Origin: Salminus brasiliensis
Taxonomy: Eukaryota > Chordata > Actinopteri > Characiformes > Bryconidae
Length of the DNA stretch: 64,000 nucleotides
Assembly: GCF_030463535.1 (NCBI RefSeq)
Contig: NC_132898.1
Span: 23,948,162 to 24,012,161 of the forward strand
Direction of reading: 5' to 3'
The first letter of the stretch is position 1, and each line of letters opens with the position of its first letter. The position numbers and the translations under genes are program-made. Shown one piece after another: positions 44,146 to 57,100 of this stretch. The notes below the pieces were generated by a model. It ran no database searches, was not told the DNA's origin, and saw only the letters and a program-made list of their open reading frames with translations.

Positions 44146-47100
44146 CTACAACTGTGACACTGTGAAATCAGAGAGCTTCCCCTGCAGGACAAACTGGAAC
44201 GGTACAAGCCAGCATTCTAGAACAGGAGCTGAGGAGCGTCGATAGTCCTTGGCAGTGCTCCTGCAACAGATAAGCATGTTTAGCTTAAAATATTATTTAT
44301 AATAGGCAATAATTAGGTTCACCAATGTACGTTTATGTTTACCAGGTCGCCGTCACTTCTTTATCCTTAATTTTAATCCGTGATCCATGAAGTTCCTTGT
44401 ACTGAAGATTACTTTTTCCTTGAAAATCAGAGAAGGGTAAAGATGACTGGCGTAACACAGCAGTGATAACTCATTAACTAAAGCAATTTAACATGTGAAC
44501 ACCAACAAAACCTTCCAAACATCAACCAAACGTTTTTTTAAGCTTAGCTAAGTTCATTTTTATATTTGCATAGCTTGGATTGTGTGCATAATAAAAAAAA
44601 CAGAGATAATAATATACAGAAATAATGTCATACTAGGGCCGGGCAATGAATAGAAAATGTATAGAACCCCACTTTCCAAATTATTTTAATACATTTAATA
44701 TGCTTTTCCTAATTTTTTAAAAAGGTTTGTTAATACATTTTACAGTGTGTTTATATAATGGCCTTTTAAAAGCATACAACTGGAAGCAACATGGATAAGA
44801 ACTCAATTACAGAGCCAACTTCTATGGGCATTCTACAGTTCATTAATCATAATTAAGGTAAAATGTTGAATTAATCATAATATTTATTTAGGTTGTATCT
44901 CCCAGCACTGTTATGTTATTAGAAAAAGAGTACATAAGCATAAAACACAAAAGTATACAGATTCCATAAAGAATCATTTGTGTAAAAGAGATGAATCTTT
45001 ATTTTGAGAGAGTATGAATCTTTATATTGAAATAGTATGAATTTTTATTTTGAGAGAGTATGAATCTTTATACTGAGAGAGTATGAATCTTTATATTGAA
45101 ATAGTATGAATTTTTATATTGAGTATAAATCTCTATATTGAGTGTGAATCTTTATATTGAGAGTGTATTAATCTTTATATTGGTAAAGAACCTTTACAAC
45201 CACTTCTGTAAACTTTGTTTACAGGTTCTTTATCTCCTGTAAAGGTTCTTTACACTGTTCCAAGAAAAAAGCGGTTCTTCTATGGCATCGCTTAAAGAAC
45301 CCTTTGTAACACATTTGTAACATTTATTTTTAAGGATGTGTTTATACTTGTAGTTCAGTTCTCTTGGTCTGAACCAAGCATGAAGAAGAATACATTGCTA
45401 CAGTTTAGTCCTGGTTTGCTTTGTATTTATACTGACATATTTGCAGTTGAACCAGAATGTGGTCTTTGAATGTGTCAGTTTAGATGCCTTTAGTTCGCTT
45501 TGTGTTCACACTTTAAACTAACTGCTCCAGAGTTCATTTAGAAACGCTTGTTTGGTGTGAAAGGAAACATTCACACTTACTCTAACTAACCACACTAACA
45601 GAGCAATTGCACAGCTGTACAAGTACACGAGTTCGGTACGTTTGGTTAAGTCTGTGATCTGGGGTTTGCTTCAAGTGGACTCTGGTCCAGTCTGCTGGAG
45701 GTGTGGGGTTGTTTGATTGGCTCATCTATATTTTCTTTCCATTTGAGTGTTTGAATCCATTTTGCAAAAATTCACACAGAAAAGTGACGTCTGAAATTAT
45801 GCAATCCATTCACGGTTCGTATGAAATTTTGTGTAAAAGCAAACTAGTGAAAAAGAGTCCCTCCCCTGAGACAGGCTCAGAATCGGTCCTGGGTGAGGGC
45901 CCTTGTAAGTGTGAGAATGCCCCAACAGTGCAGTGTGCTTGAGATCACAAATTGTAGAATGTTTTCTGGCCACTTACATTGAATTTGCACTACACGGTGA
46001 CAAAGTGTTTTGTTTAATAGAAGTAATGATAAAACGTGATGTGTTGTCTTTTCTTGCAACACAAATTAATTAAAATTTCCATATTTGCTAGATCATATTC
46101 TTAATATGTTAAAATAAATGCAACAACAGAAAATACGGAAAAAGGAGAAGATTAAACAGCAGAAATATCCATGTTTGTTTGTGTTGACCTAAAGGTTTTC
46201 CTGGTATCTGGTGTAGTTTTCCCCTTTGTGTGAACCACAGCACATTGTTCTACTTTGAGTAAACCAGTGTGGTGTAGTCTCTCTGTCTTCTTACCAAAAA
46301 TCCCTTGCATGTTGGCGTTGTTCGGTTGCTGCTGAACAGCAGGCCACAGAAACCTTTCACCATCTTTCTTATGACGGAAGAAGACAACACGCACGGTTCC
46401 CATGGTGACATCCATTTCATCATTTCTCAGAATCAGAGATATGCTGTGAACATAAATAAATGGTCAACATGAGTTTTCAACCTTCTACATTATCCATGAT
46501 GTACTGTGTAAGACATGTTCCTCAGGAAACTGACAAGCTGAAATACAGTCTATGTGCTGTTTTAAGGGATTAGATTATATTGCTCCATATCTTGTGAATG
46601 ATGTATTGTGAGGTGTTTGTAGCTAGAAGCTACTAGCATTCTGTTGCAAGTGGCAAGAAATAAATTCAGTGCACATAACTGAACATTATGTCTGCCTGCT
46701 GGGTAATACGAGAGACGTTTCGTTACAAGATCTGATATAAAGTGAGTTTTGAGCTCATTTTGTCAACCTATCAAAGTAAAGAATAGCATTCCTCAAATGG
46801 AACTATTTTTTTCGATATATTTTATGTATATTTTATGTGTTATCGAGCTGTAGTGTGATTCCCTGAGCCTCACCACAAGCCTGTCAATGCATGAATGTCC
46901 TGGTATGTTGTGCTAATGAGAAGTAAACATTGGTTTGACTTGACAAGAATAAGAGGACCCCTGTTCCACCTGCATACCATTTTAGTACACAAACACCATG
47001 AACAAACATTTCCATTTAGAAAGTTGGACTGCGCTTGTATAAAGAATGTAGTGTTGAGAATCTTACCCAAGAACTCTGTTTGGTGTAGTGTGGCGAACTT

Positions 47101-48177
47101 GTCCAGCCAGGGAAACAATTTCTAGTCTGCTACATAGAAAGTGGTGTTGTTATCCACTATTTAATTACAGCTGCAAGATCAGTGGGCAGGTCCAGGGATG
47201 GATTATTGACTGAACTGTTGTTTAACCTTAATTTTCAGATCTTTTTTCACTGTTTCTGTATTGGTGGTGACAAGCATGCGAAGATGCTTGTTCTCCAGAG
47301 CCTTGAAAGACCATGATCTGCCCCTGCCCACCAGGTAGCTCGCCAACCAATATCTATCAGGGTAAAGACTGTTCTTATGTCACTGGTTTTGTACCTGTCT
47401 ACCTCGTGCTTGGTGGACGTCTTTCCCCACTCAAACATCACATTATTCAGGCCATCAGAGTAATGGACGTTGGAGGTGCTGAGAGTCAGGCAATGGTTGG
47501 TTTTGTAATGCAGAACTATCCGTTTGAAGCCTTTTGATGAGAGCTTGCCATTCATTGAGAAACCTATAGAGAGGACAGTAACATCATTACTCTCAGGATG
47601 TCTGATTTACTAACCATACAGTCTTAAAAATCAAGAGAACAGTATGAAGGTTTGGAAGGTTCTTCATGCTCACACATCTGTTACCCAAACACTGGGCCTT
47701 ATTTACCCGCCATTCCTACGAAAAACAATCTTACACCACCTTTTTGTCTCTGAAGATTCGTAAAGATTATTTGGGATTTCTTGAATTTACAAGGACAACA
47801 GGATCCATCATTATGAAGCAGAGCTGAGAACAATTCTGTGCTTTATAACCACATAATGAATCTGACCTAGACTTTTTGTTAGAATGTCTTAAGAAGATAT
47901 TGGTAAATGAGGCCCATTGTTCTTTATAAAACCAAAAGTGGTTCAAAAGAAGCCTTTGAGGGACCTTAATCAGTGATGTGGCATTAGAAATGGCAGTGTT
48001 CAATCCTGAGGTCTAAAAAGTCTGCTTTTGGAAAACAGTTAGGGTAGAAGATCAGGTGTGACAACATCTTACCTGAAGAGGGGTCCATCAGAAGGTGGAG
48101 TTTGGAATTTACTGGTAGGTCATAACACAGTGGTTTAGGCTGGTCATGAGCAGAGATCAAGAACCTCCCACCACTCA
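44146..48177 (-). CDS. Gene 3 C-terminal exons: ITI heavy-chain C-terminal domain and stop
   Basis: Five exons are placed: 48073-48177 (105 nt), 47395-47563 (169), 46295-46443 (149), 44343-44418 (76) and 44146-44260 (115, TAG at 44148-44146). They read [111 protein letters not shown] and [18 protein letters not shown], ending FTVSQL. Exon 2 of the set is 9 nt shorter than in gene 2; the others match exactly. The 44418 acceptor reads TTTTCAAG. The domain is closely related to that of gene 2. Confidence 0.9.
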
Positions 48178-51100
48178 CTGAAAGAGGGAGAAACAAGATG
48201 GAACTATGAACTATGAAGGTGGGGATCTGTATAGCTTTTTTTTTTTTATCGCTGTATCAACAAAACAAAAAACAACCTGTAGGTAAAGTTGTCGAAAGTG
48301 GCACTTCAGATGGTTTACCTCTGCTTACTAGCAAAACAAGAAAAGCAGAAATCAGCTGCAGTATATGTGGAAATAGAGTTATAAGGAATAGTCTTTCCGT
48401 TACAAGCACCTCCTTTTTTGTTATTGAGTTGAATAATTCTAAGAATTTCACCCTGCATAGCTGTAAAACGGATACATAACTGGATTATGACACAAATTCA
48501 TGTGTTGCACATCAGCCTTTTCCCAAACCATGTTTTTTTTTTTTTTTTTAATCAAACTTTTTAAACCATTCCTAAAACTGGGGAAATTGAATGACTCTGG
48601 TATGGAGTTAATGTTGTAAGGATTTACACCAAATAATAAAATCTGCAAGCAAAATGTTGAAAATCAAAATAAAAACTATATGCAGTTGTCTGATACTGAT
48701 TCTGATTCTGGTTTGTATTGTGTCAGTTTGTGCTTTCACTTCTTCTCTTTTAGTTCTTCTGGAGTTTTTTAGTTCTTCTGGAGTTTTTTGAGAAGGTGTT
48801 CACCTTGTTGCTTTGAAATAAAGTACAGTAAAGTTCACTCAGGTTCACAGGGCGTCAGGAGAGCAACTGTGCACTGCATGTTTTAAGGTGGCAGTACTAA
48901 ATGCACAAGTAAAAACAAACAAATAAATAAACCAATACATACACAAAGGACGACGAGGGCGAGTAACAGAAGGTGAAGACATGACAGGATGTTTGAGTTT
49001 GTTATTGATGTTGAGTTTTTTGAGTTTTGGTTTTGGGCTTAGGAGAAGGCGCTCACCTTGAACACTGATCAACTGATTTTGGAGTGACAGGTGCTCTGAA
49101 ACCTGGTATGAAACCTTGCCAATGCTGCCATCTTTAAATCAGAAGTAACAGAATAACAGAAGATGAAGACATGCCAGGATGTTTGAGTTTGTTGTTGATG
49201 TTGAGTTTTTTTAGTTTTGGCTTTGGGCTTAGGAGAAGGCGCTCACCTTGAATACTGATCAACTGATTTTGGAGTGACAGGTGCTCTGAAACCTGGTCTG
49301 AAACCATGCCCACGCTGCCGTCTTTGAATCATTTTATAACAAGGCAGGACAACCGAAGTACCGCTAGATAGACCTACCTTGCCGTGTATTATACCACCTC
49401 CATAGACCATATAGGTGCACACAACTACAGTGATCATGTTTTTAGGTGGGGGATCATCTCTGCACAGCAGTGACATGGCAGTGGTGTGTTAGGGCCAATG
49501 CATGTTACATACTCTATTAACATAAGCCTGTTGTCCATTGTGTAAGCCATATGTATACTTATGAACTAATCTCAGCCCAGCAGGGATAAAACTCCAGCAG
49601 CACTGCTGTGTGATGCACAACTATGTTAGTGTCACTGCTGAGTTGAGAAAGATCCAGTGATATCCAGAGTGATATCTGTGCACTTTTGTTTGTTTTTGTT
49701 TTTCTGGTTCTCCATAAAAGGAAACTAGCCTGTTTCATTCTGATGTAAAATAACAGGGTGGTAAATACCCTTGTTAAATGACATCTGAGCATTTTTCACC
49801 CCGACCAAAGTCACACTTTTTGTAATTATACATCAAACAAGTTAAGGTAAACGAAGCAGAGAACCTGAAGGAAACACTGAATGTAAACTGTAGTCTGCAG
49901 AAGAGAAAAAGATGTTGAATATTAGGCCTTGATTCAAAACCAAAGTAACCATTTCACGCACTTATACAATTATACTTAATAAATGCATTTGAAAATCTGT
50001 TAAAATAAAAGTAAAAGAAGCAGAGGTCCTGACAGAGATGTTGAAAGTGAACTGTAATCTACCAAATACTAAATTTTACTCAAACAGTCAGAAAACAGTA
50101 AAGACTGAAAAACATTAGGTGTTACTACAATACTAAACTAATAAAGCAGCCAAGCTGTGTAATGTCCCTCCTGTATTAAACAAAGAACACTGTTTTGAAG
50201 ACCATTAACAAAATCACAGTGAGAACAATTTACATAGGTTAAAATGACAGAGAGGACAAAGAACATACCTCGTAAAGTCATTGATCTTGCTTTTGCTGAA
50301 GAAAAATGAATAATGGTAAAGCCTTGATTTAGTTTCATATATTTTAAACATAATTTATTTCTCATAGTAATTGTTGGGTTAAATTATTTTATAAAATTGG
50401 GTTAAATTATTTATTTTTAAATTTGATCAATCTTATAACTTAAAATACTTCTTAATGTGCTAACCCTCCCAATCCACAAAAGTCCCAGACTCTTCATTCT
50501 GTACTTCAACAGACAGGCCAGAAATAAACCAATACATACACAAAGGACGACGAGGACGAGTAACAGAAGATGAAGACATGACAGGATAATCTGATCAGAA
50601 AATGCAAATTTCACAGGTTTCAGTTTAATATGTTAACAACCTTAAAATGCTTTAACAACCTTAAAACTAACAAAATTGCCAGTTAAGTAACGACTGAAAG
50701 ACATTAGGTGTTACTACAATATTACAAAGGAATAAAGTAGCCAAGCTGTGTAATGTCTCTCCTGTATAATAATTTAAATAGTTTAAAATAACAGAGAGGT
50801 CAAAGAACATACCTGATGCAAAATGTGATAGTGATGATCCTCTATTGGCTGATGAAAAATATATAATGGTAAGATTCAATATGTTAACAACCATAAAAAC
50901 ATAAAACTTTAAAATCGCCACTTAAACCATAAAAAACAATATCAGTAAAAACAACAAAACATCAACAACGATGCATAATAACTTTATACTAAAGAAATAG
51001 TCAAAATATAATTTATATAATCTTAGAAGTCCCACCGCTTCATGCTTAACTTGTGCCTTTTTAAATAATGTCATTTTTTGCAATTTTAGTTGAATAAATT

Positions 51101-54100
51101 AAAGCAAATAATAATGTTGATTGTTGTGTGTTAAATTAGGATTGTTGAGATTCAAATATCCATGCATATGAAAATTCTGAAGAACACACTTTTTTTCACA
51201 GCACTGTACATACGAGCAAAACCATGCTAAATAAACAAAACCAACAAACCTGATGCACGAATTCTGGTCATCTTTGGCGATAATTGGGTTCTGCCAGTTA
51301 CTGAAGAAAGATGAGCGTTAAACGGTGTAAAATGCTTTGTTTGAGGTTAAATTGTGAAATTTATAATTGGTAAAGATCGTGTATACACCTGTTAGGCTAG
51401 GTTAATGACATATTTGTTAATCCCAAAGTGAAAACTGTTGTAAAGCTTGTAAAATTATATGGAACTGCTGTAAAATATGTCAGTGATGCTTACATGCAGA
51501 GCTTTTATAGGTTAATGAACTTGGTAAGGTCAGCAGTGTCAGAGTCGTCAGCAGTTTGTCGTTTATTCCTCTGAAGTGAAGGCAGATGTCTTAATAGTAA
51601 TGGTGTAAATGAGCCTTGAGTGTATATATAATGATGTCTTAAGTAGGCCTGAGCTTTTGGAGAGCGAGGTCAGTTATGCTGTCTGGGGTTCCTGAACACA
51701 GATGGCTGTGGCATCTCCGGAACCATTCATTTAGATTTTGAGGATGGACAACTAAAGAGTCCAGAAGTGGAAGAACTAAGCTGGTGTGTTGGCACACAGC
51801 ACTATACATACAGACAAACATTGATAAATTAACCATACCAACACAAACCTGAAGGGCGGAGACGTGATTGTGTCTTGTACTTTGCTGTAACAGAGTAAAT
51901 TGGAGCATTATATTATATTCAAACTAAAGTGATTATACAGTTAAACTACACAAATAAATATCATTAACATCAATGATGAAAAATAGCAAGGACAGTAATA
52001 ATGAAAACACTATAATCTCTTTGCTAAAATTGTGGACTTGTGGATTGTGTGACTTGGCAGCTCGAGTCAATAAGCCTGCTGAAAAAGCACCAATGAGCTG
52101 TAGAGCTCCATTGTATTGAATTGATTATAGGAGTTATAAGACTGTGTTGTGTGATTGGACTAAATACAATTACACAAACAAATAATTGAATTCATATAGG
52201 GATACTGCGATAAACTTTTAAAAGTTGCATGTGCTGTCACCTTGCCACTTGCACACATTCATTCAGGTTTGTGGACGGAGGAGCAGATGGATGCCAGTGT
52301 TTCAGAGTGCTCCCATGTCTGTGTTACCTTCTGGCTCTCTCTGTTATAGTCAGCCACACTCTGATAATGTTCATTTTCTCTGTACTCTATAAATCCAAAC
52401 AGAGCTAACTCTATCTCTTTACCTTCCCCTTACCCTGACTCTGAAAGAAGACTAACTGCTGGGCTCCCCTGCTAACCGCATCAGACCAGCAGCCCACCCA
52501 CCAATCTGATCGCTGGGCTCTCTTGCTGCACATGTCAGACCAGCTGCCCACTATCCTGCTACTGCTATCTATCAATCGACTATGTTGAAGTTTCTAAGGG
52601 CTCTGAATATGCTATTTGCTAGTTCTACCACAATCAAGAATTCTCTACTATGTTTATGATTATGATCATTACTTAGATTAATTTTATTATCCCAAGGTTG
52701 CTTCCTCCAGCTCTAAGGGAGTTTTTCCTTGCCTCTGCCTCCTTTGTCTTGCTTACCAGGGGTTTATGTTTATGCTTAATTATTTGTTGATCTCTTTTCC
52801 TACAACTGGATTCCAGCTTTGTAATGTAATTTGTAAAAATATATAATATACAAATAAAATTGAATCGAAGTTTTAATATTTTAAAGTATTTTAAGCAGCA
52901 TGCCAGCTAACCAATACATCAGTGAACTGGAAACAAGAGACATTTGGAATCTTCTGTAGCTTAATAGCTTATGTGGCAGATATTTTCTTGTCCAAAGTTC
53001 TGCTACTTGCCTGATGTTAACAAACGTTGTCTTTGGTTTGCCTTTTCCCCCTCTTTGGGTTTATCAGCTACCTGTGTGTCTTCTCCTTGGGGCTTAGTGA
53101 CCACCATAGAGGTCAATGGAGTCACAAATTGATATGTGAGAGAAAGATTTAGGGCTTCTCCTCTGACTTTCTCCTTCTCCTGCCCATTAAGCGTCATCCT
53201 GGAACACAAAACTAGCCGTAAATGTAAATTAATATCTGTGTCAGCAATACACAGATAATTATAACTCATTTCTATCTTACACCACGCCAACAGTCTACTT
53301 TCTCGCCTTCCCCCTGCGTTGTTTAAATAGCAAAGGTGCTTGTGAATGTATCTACGCCGATGGCCGTGGTGGTCTAGAAATGAGGTGTGTTCAGGTACAT
53401 TTCTGGCATATTGCTATCTTGGCAATGGAAATCACAGGAGCACCCCTGACTGAAAACAACCTAGGCAGACGTCAACAGTCAGATATTCATTACTATCTTG
53501 TCAGTGAATTGTCAACACAGGCGTGTGCCCAACATGCGGATAACACCCGCCAAAGTCAGACCGCACCTGGCTCTTAAAGGTAATGGCAAGTGACAAGCCG
53601 ATTGGTTTCTTGCATGTTACGCCTAACACTCATAATTAAAAAGGATAAAAGGATTAATTAAGAGACTTAGTACATGCCCTTTGTGCGTTTTGAGTGCTTT
53701 TCCTGCCGCTACGATAGCAACGACACACTGATGCCCTAAATCAAGCTGAGCGGTGCACGATTGATGGCTCACCTAAAATAGGGCCCATATATTCCTACAC
53801 AACCACACACAGTACAGATGAGTCTACTCCTCCACTTACTCTTTCTCCAGCAGCTGTTTGACTGTAAGGTAAGCCCAAAGTCTCTGGATAGAGTTTTCAT
53901 GTTCTGGTAAAACCACCTCTGGCTGCTTTGAGAACACAGAGTCCTGGTAGGTCACTTTACTGTTTTTCTGCGAAGAGACATGAACGGTTCAGCAAGAATG
54001 ATGTACAGCTGAAACACCCTTCACCTGCTAATGTTTGCTTTATTTGGTAAACTGCAACCAACTGAGAAAGTTTTACCATGCAGAGATGCTCTAACGGCCA

Positions 54101-57100
54101 CTTTTGATGATGCTGGTAAGAATTATTCCAGCAAATTAGTTAGAATTTATAATAATTCCTATGACCAATCAGACATAACATTAATACTTGCTTAATATTG
54201 AGTAGATCTACCTTGTGCTACCACAACAGAGATGACCATTCGAGGCATGGACTCCATAGAACCTCTGAAATTGTCCTGTGGTATCTGCCACCAAGACATT
54301 AGCAGCAGATAGATCAATGGATCAAGTCAGTGAGCCTTAGGTGCCTATGACCCTGTCACCGGCTCACCGATTGTCCTTCCTTGGAACACTTTTGGTAGGT
54401 ACTCACCATTGCATACCAGACAAACCTCACAAGACCATTTGTACCTGCTGCCTAATATATCTAGCCCTTGACAGATGGCATTCGAACCAGATCATCAATG
54501 TTATTCACTTCACCTATCAGTGGTTTTAATGTTCTGGTGGATTGGTGTATAGTATCATTTTGATGCAACGCATTCATTCATTCTAGTTTTCTACTAATTG
54601 TGGAAGCTCTATCTTAGCTTCTTAACATTTGACAACAAGCTTACTTAACTAGGGATGTTCAGGAGCCGATCCAGCATATTTTTATGGATGTGGTATCGGC
54701 TATTTTGAGCTTAAGCCAGCTCTGATTTCTCGTTTGTTTATACCACAGTGTTCTAGCAGAGCGCTCTCAGGTGGCCTCTGTAGCTGCCATTAACAGACAT
54801 TATTCCCAGCCTGCAGCCGTGAGGAGCGTTCTCAGAAGCTAACAGAACAGTTTAGAGTCTGTGGAACTATTTTACAGTGGAACATAAGAATGTCCCGTAA
54901 TATCTATGGTTGGAGTGTTTGAACTGCATTTGAGCTGCTTTTCCTCCAGTTGTTTGTCTTTTGTGAGTCTGCTTGGGTAGATTTCAACGGCCTTCTTATA
55001 AGATATTCTTACTGAGACCGCGATGACCTCTGTTTGGACACTCTCCAGGTTGTTGTCGGTAATTTGACCAGCCACCACGATCTCCGAGCCATTGTAGTAG
55101 TACCGGAAGTTCGTCTGGGTGAGATGGGCTGCTCCAGTGTAGTTCAGGTGGATGTCAATTAACAGAGGAACGGCCACAGTCTTATAAAAACCCTACGAAA
55201 TGTGAAGGTGATGCTGAAACACTGGTAGATAACCCTAGTACTGGAATGAATGTATGAATGTAGAAAACTGGCACACTGTGTCCTACCTGTAGCTGTAGGT
55301 CAGCATCTGAGTCCTCATAGATCCTCAGAGCTTGTCCGTTATTTTCCAGTGCCATTTTTGACAGGAATTCAAAATTAACGTCAAATCCAAATCCCAGACA
55401 GTACAGAGGGAACCTTCCCCCGATAGCCTCTCTCACGTTGGCCTGTATGCTTGTTGGGTTACTCTCGCCTATTAGAGAAGGAGATTGTCAGAGTAGAAGG
55501 GAGGTCATTTTGCAGACCTTCTGCTTTCACAGAGAGAAACGTCTTTTTTCAGCTTTTTTAAACCTGTATTGGGAGCTCCATCCGTTAGCAGGATGAGGAT
55601 GGAAGCTGATCCTTCATGCTGGTGTCTTTTGATCATGTCCACTCCTTTCAGCACTGCAGAATTAATGTCTGTGGCTGAGGAGGAGAAGACAGTTAATAAA
55701 TGTCCAATAATAATAATAATAATAACAATAATAAACTATTTATATAGCACTTTCTTACATAATGCAGCTCAGAATGCTTCACAATAATATTAACACCAGA
55801 ATCATGACAATAGTAAAACAATAACTAATAAATACATACAGAAAATGAAACAGAAAAATAGACAAATACATACTAAATACATAAAAATTTTAAAAAGGAA
55901 TAAATACCAGAACGTAAACTAAGAAAATGCTTAGCTAAATAAAAATGTTTTCAGATGCTTTTTAAAATTATTTTATTTTAATTATTTATTTTAACTGTTT
56001 TTATCTTACTGTGCATTTAAGACAGATCTCCATTCTGATTGGCTGAGGCCTTCCCCATGTGATTAATGCTTTGTTAATATGGACAGTGTGAACATACAGG
56101 TATAGGCTGAATGGGTGGACATACAGTATGTACATTTGTTCATTACTGTGCCATCACAACCAAGATTAGTCAGTGTGATGTCAGTAAGCCGTGTGTGAAG
56201 AAGGAAGCTGACATTGGGTTTTGGTCACCATACGACTTAATGTTGGTATTTGGCATGTGACGTTAGGAAGACGTTGGATTTTGGTTACCTGACATCACAA
56301 GTTCAAACCAACAAAATATCACCGTCATCTGCATCACTATTCTGCACCAAACTGATGATGCCTTTAGTCACCTGACATCACAACCACATGGCAAAGTCTA
56401 CTGATGTTGGTGGCAAGCCGGATAGGCACTGTGTGCAAGTGAACATTCCATACCTCCTCGATCTTTAATCTTCTTCACAAAGTCCTTTGCAGACTTCAGA
56501 TTCCTCTCTGTGGCTTGGAGGAGTTCAGGATTCCAAACATCTATTTGACTGTCAAAGGTGATCAGGCCAAAGTAATCGTCCTCAGCAACGTCTCCTAGGA
56601 TCTTCAGCAGTGCTTCACGAGTCTAGGATAAGAAGCTTCATCAGCAGGTCTGGTGGCTACATGCCAGGTGTTCTGACAACACTGGTTGGTAAAATCACGT
56701 GGCTTATGTCAGCGTTCAGCTTCAGACAGCGTTCTCTACCTGCTGAATCTTCTTCCCACTCATGGAGCCACTTCGGTCAATTACGAACACCACGTTTTTC
56801 GGGATGCGCTGAATGTCTGTTGGTGCAAAGTAGTGGACGAAATAACCGTTTGATGCCTGAGAGGAAACAAAAAGGGTTAGAAGCAATGGCAGGAGATAGG
56901 AGGTACCATGACCTTGACCAGGCCTACTGTTTAAGCTGAACTGCAGTCTTTTTATGTCCATCAGCAGCAAAACAGTACCTGCAGTTCTCCACTGGGCTTT
57001 GGTCTTTCTACATCGTACATGATGATCAGGTCTCCATTCAGTCCGTTTTCTCCACAGACATCACACTTGGTCTGCTGCTCACGGGTGGGGTAGAAGTTCA

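Larger units (their letters stand above)
48930..49335. repeat. 190-bp tandem duplication carrying a gene 3 linker exon
   Basis: The segment from gatgaagacatg..aggatg through the 39-nt exon is present twice, 190 bp apart. Part of it (caatacatacacaaaggacg, then acgaggacgagtaacagaag) recurs at 50530-50585 and 48935-48985. Confidence 0.7.
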
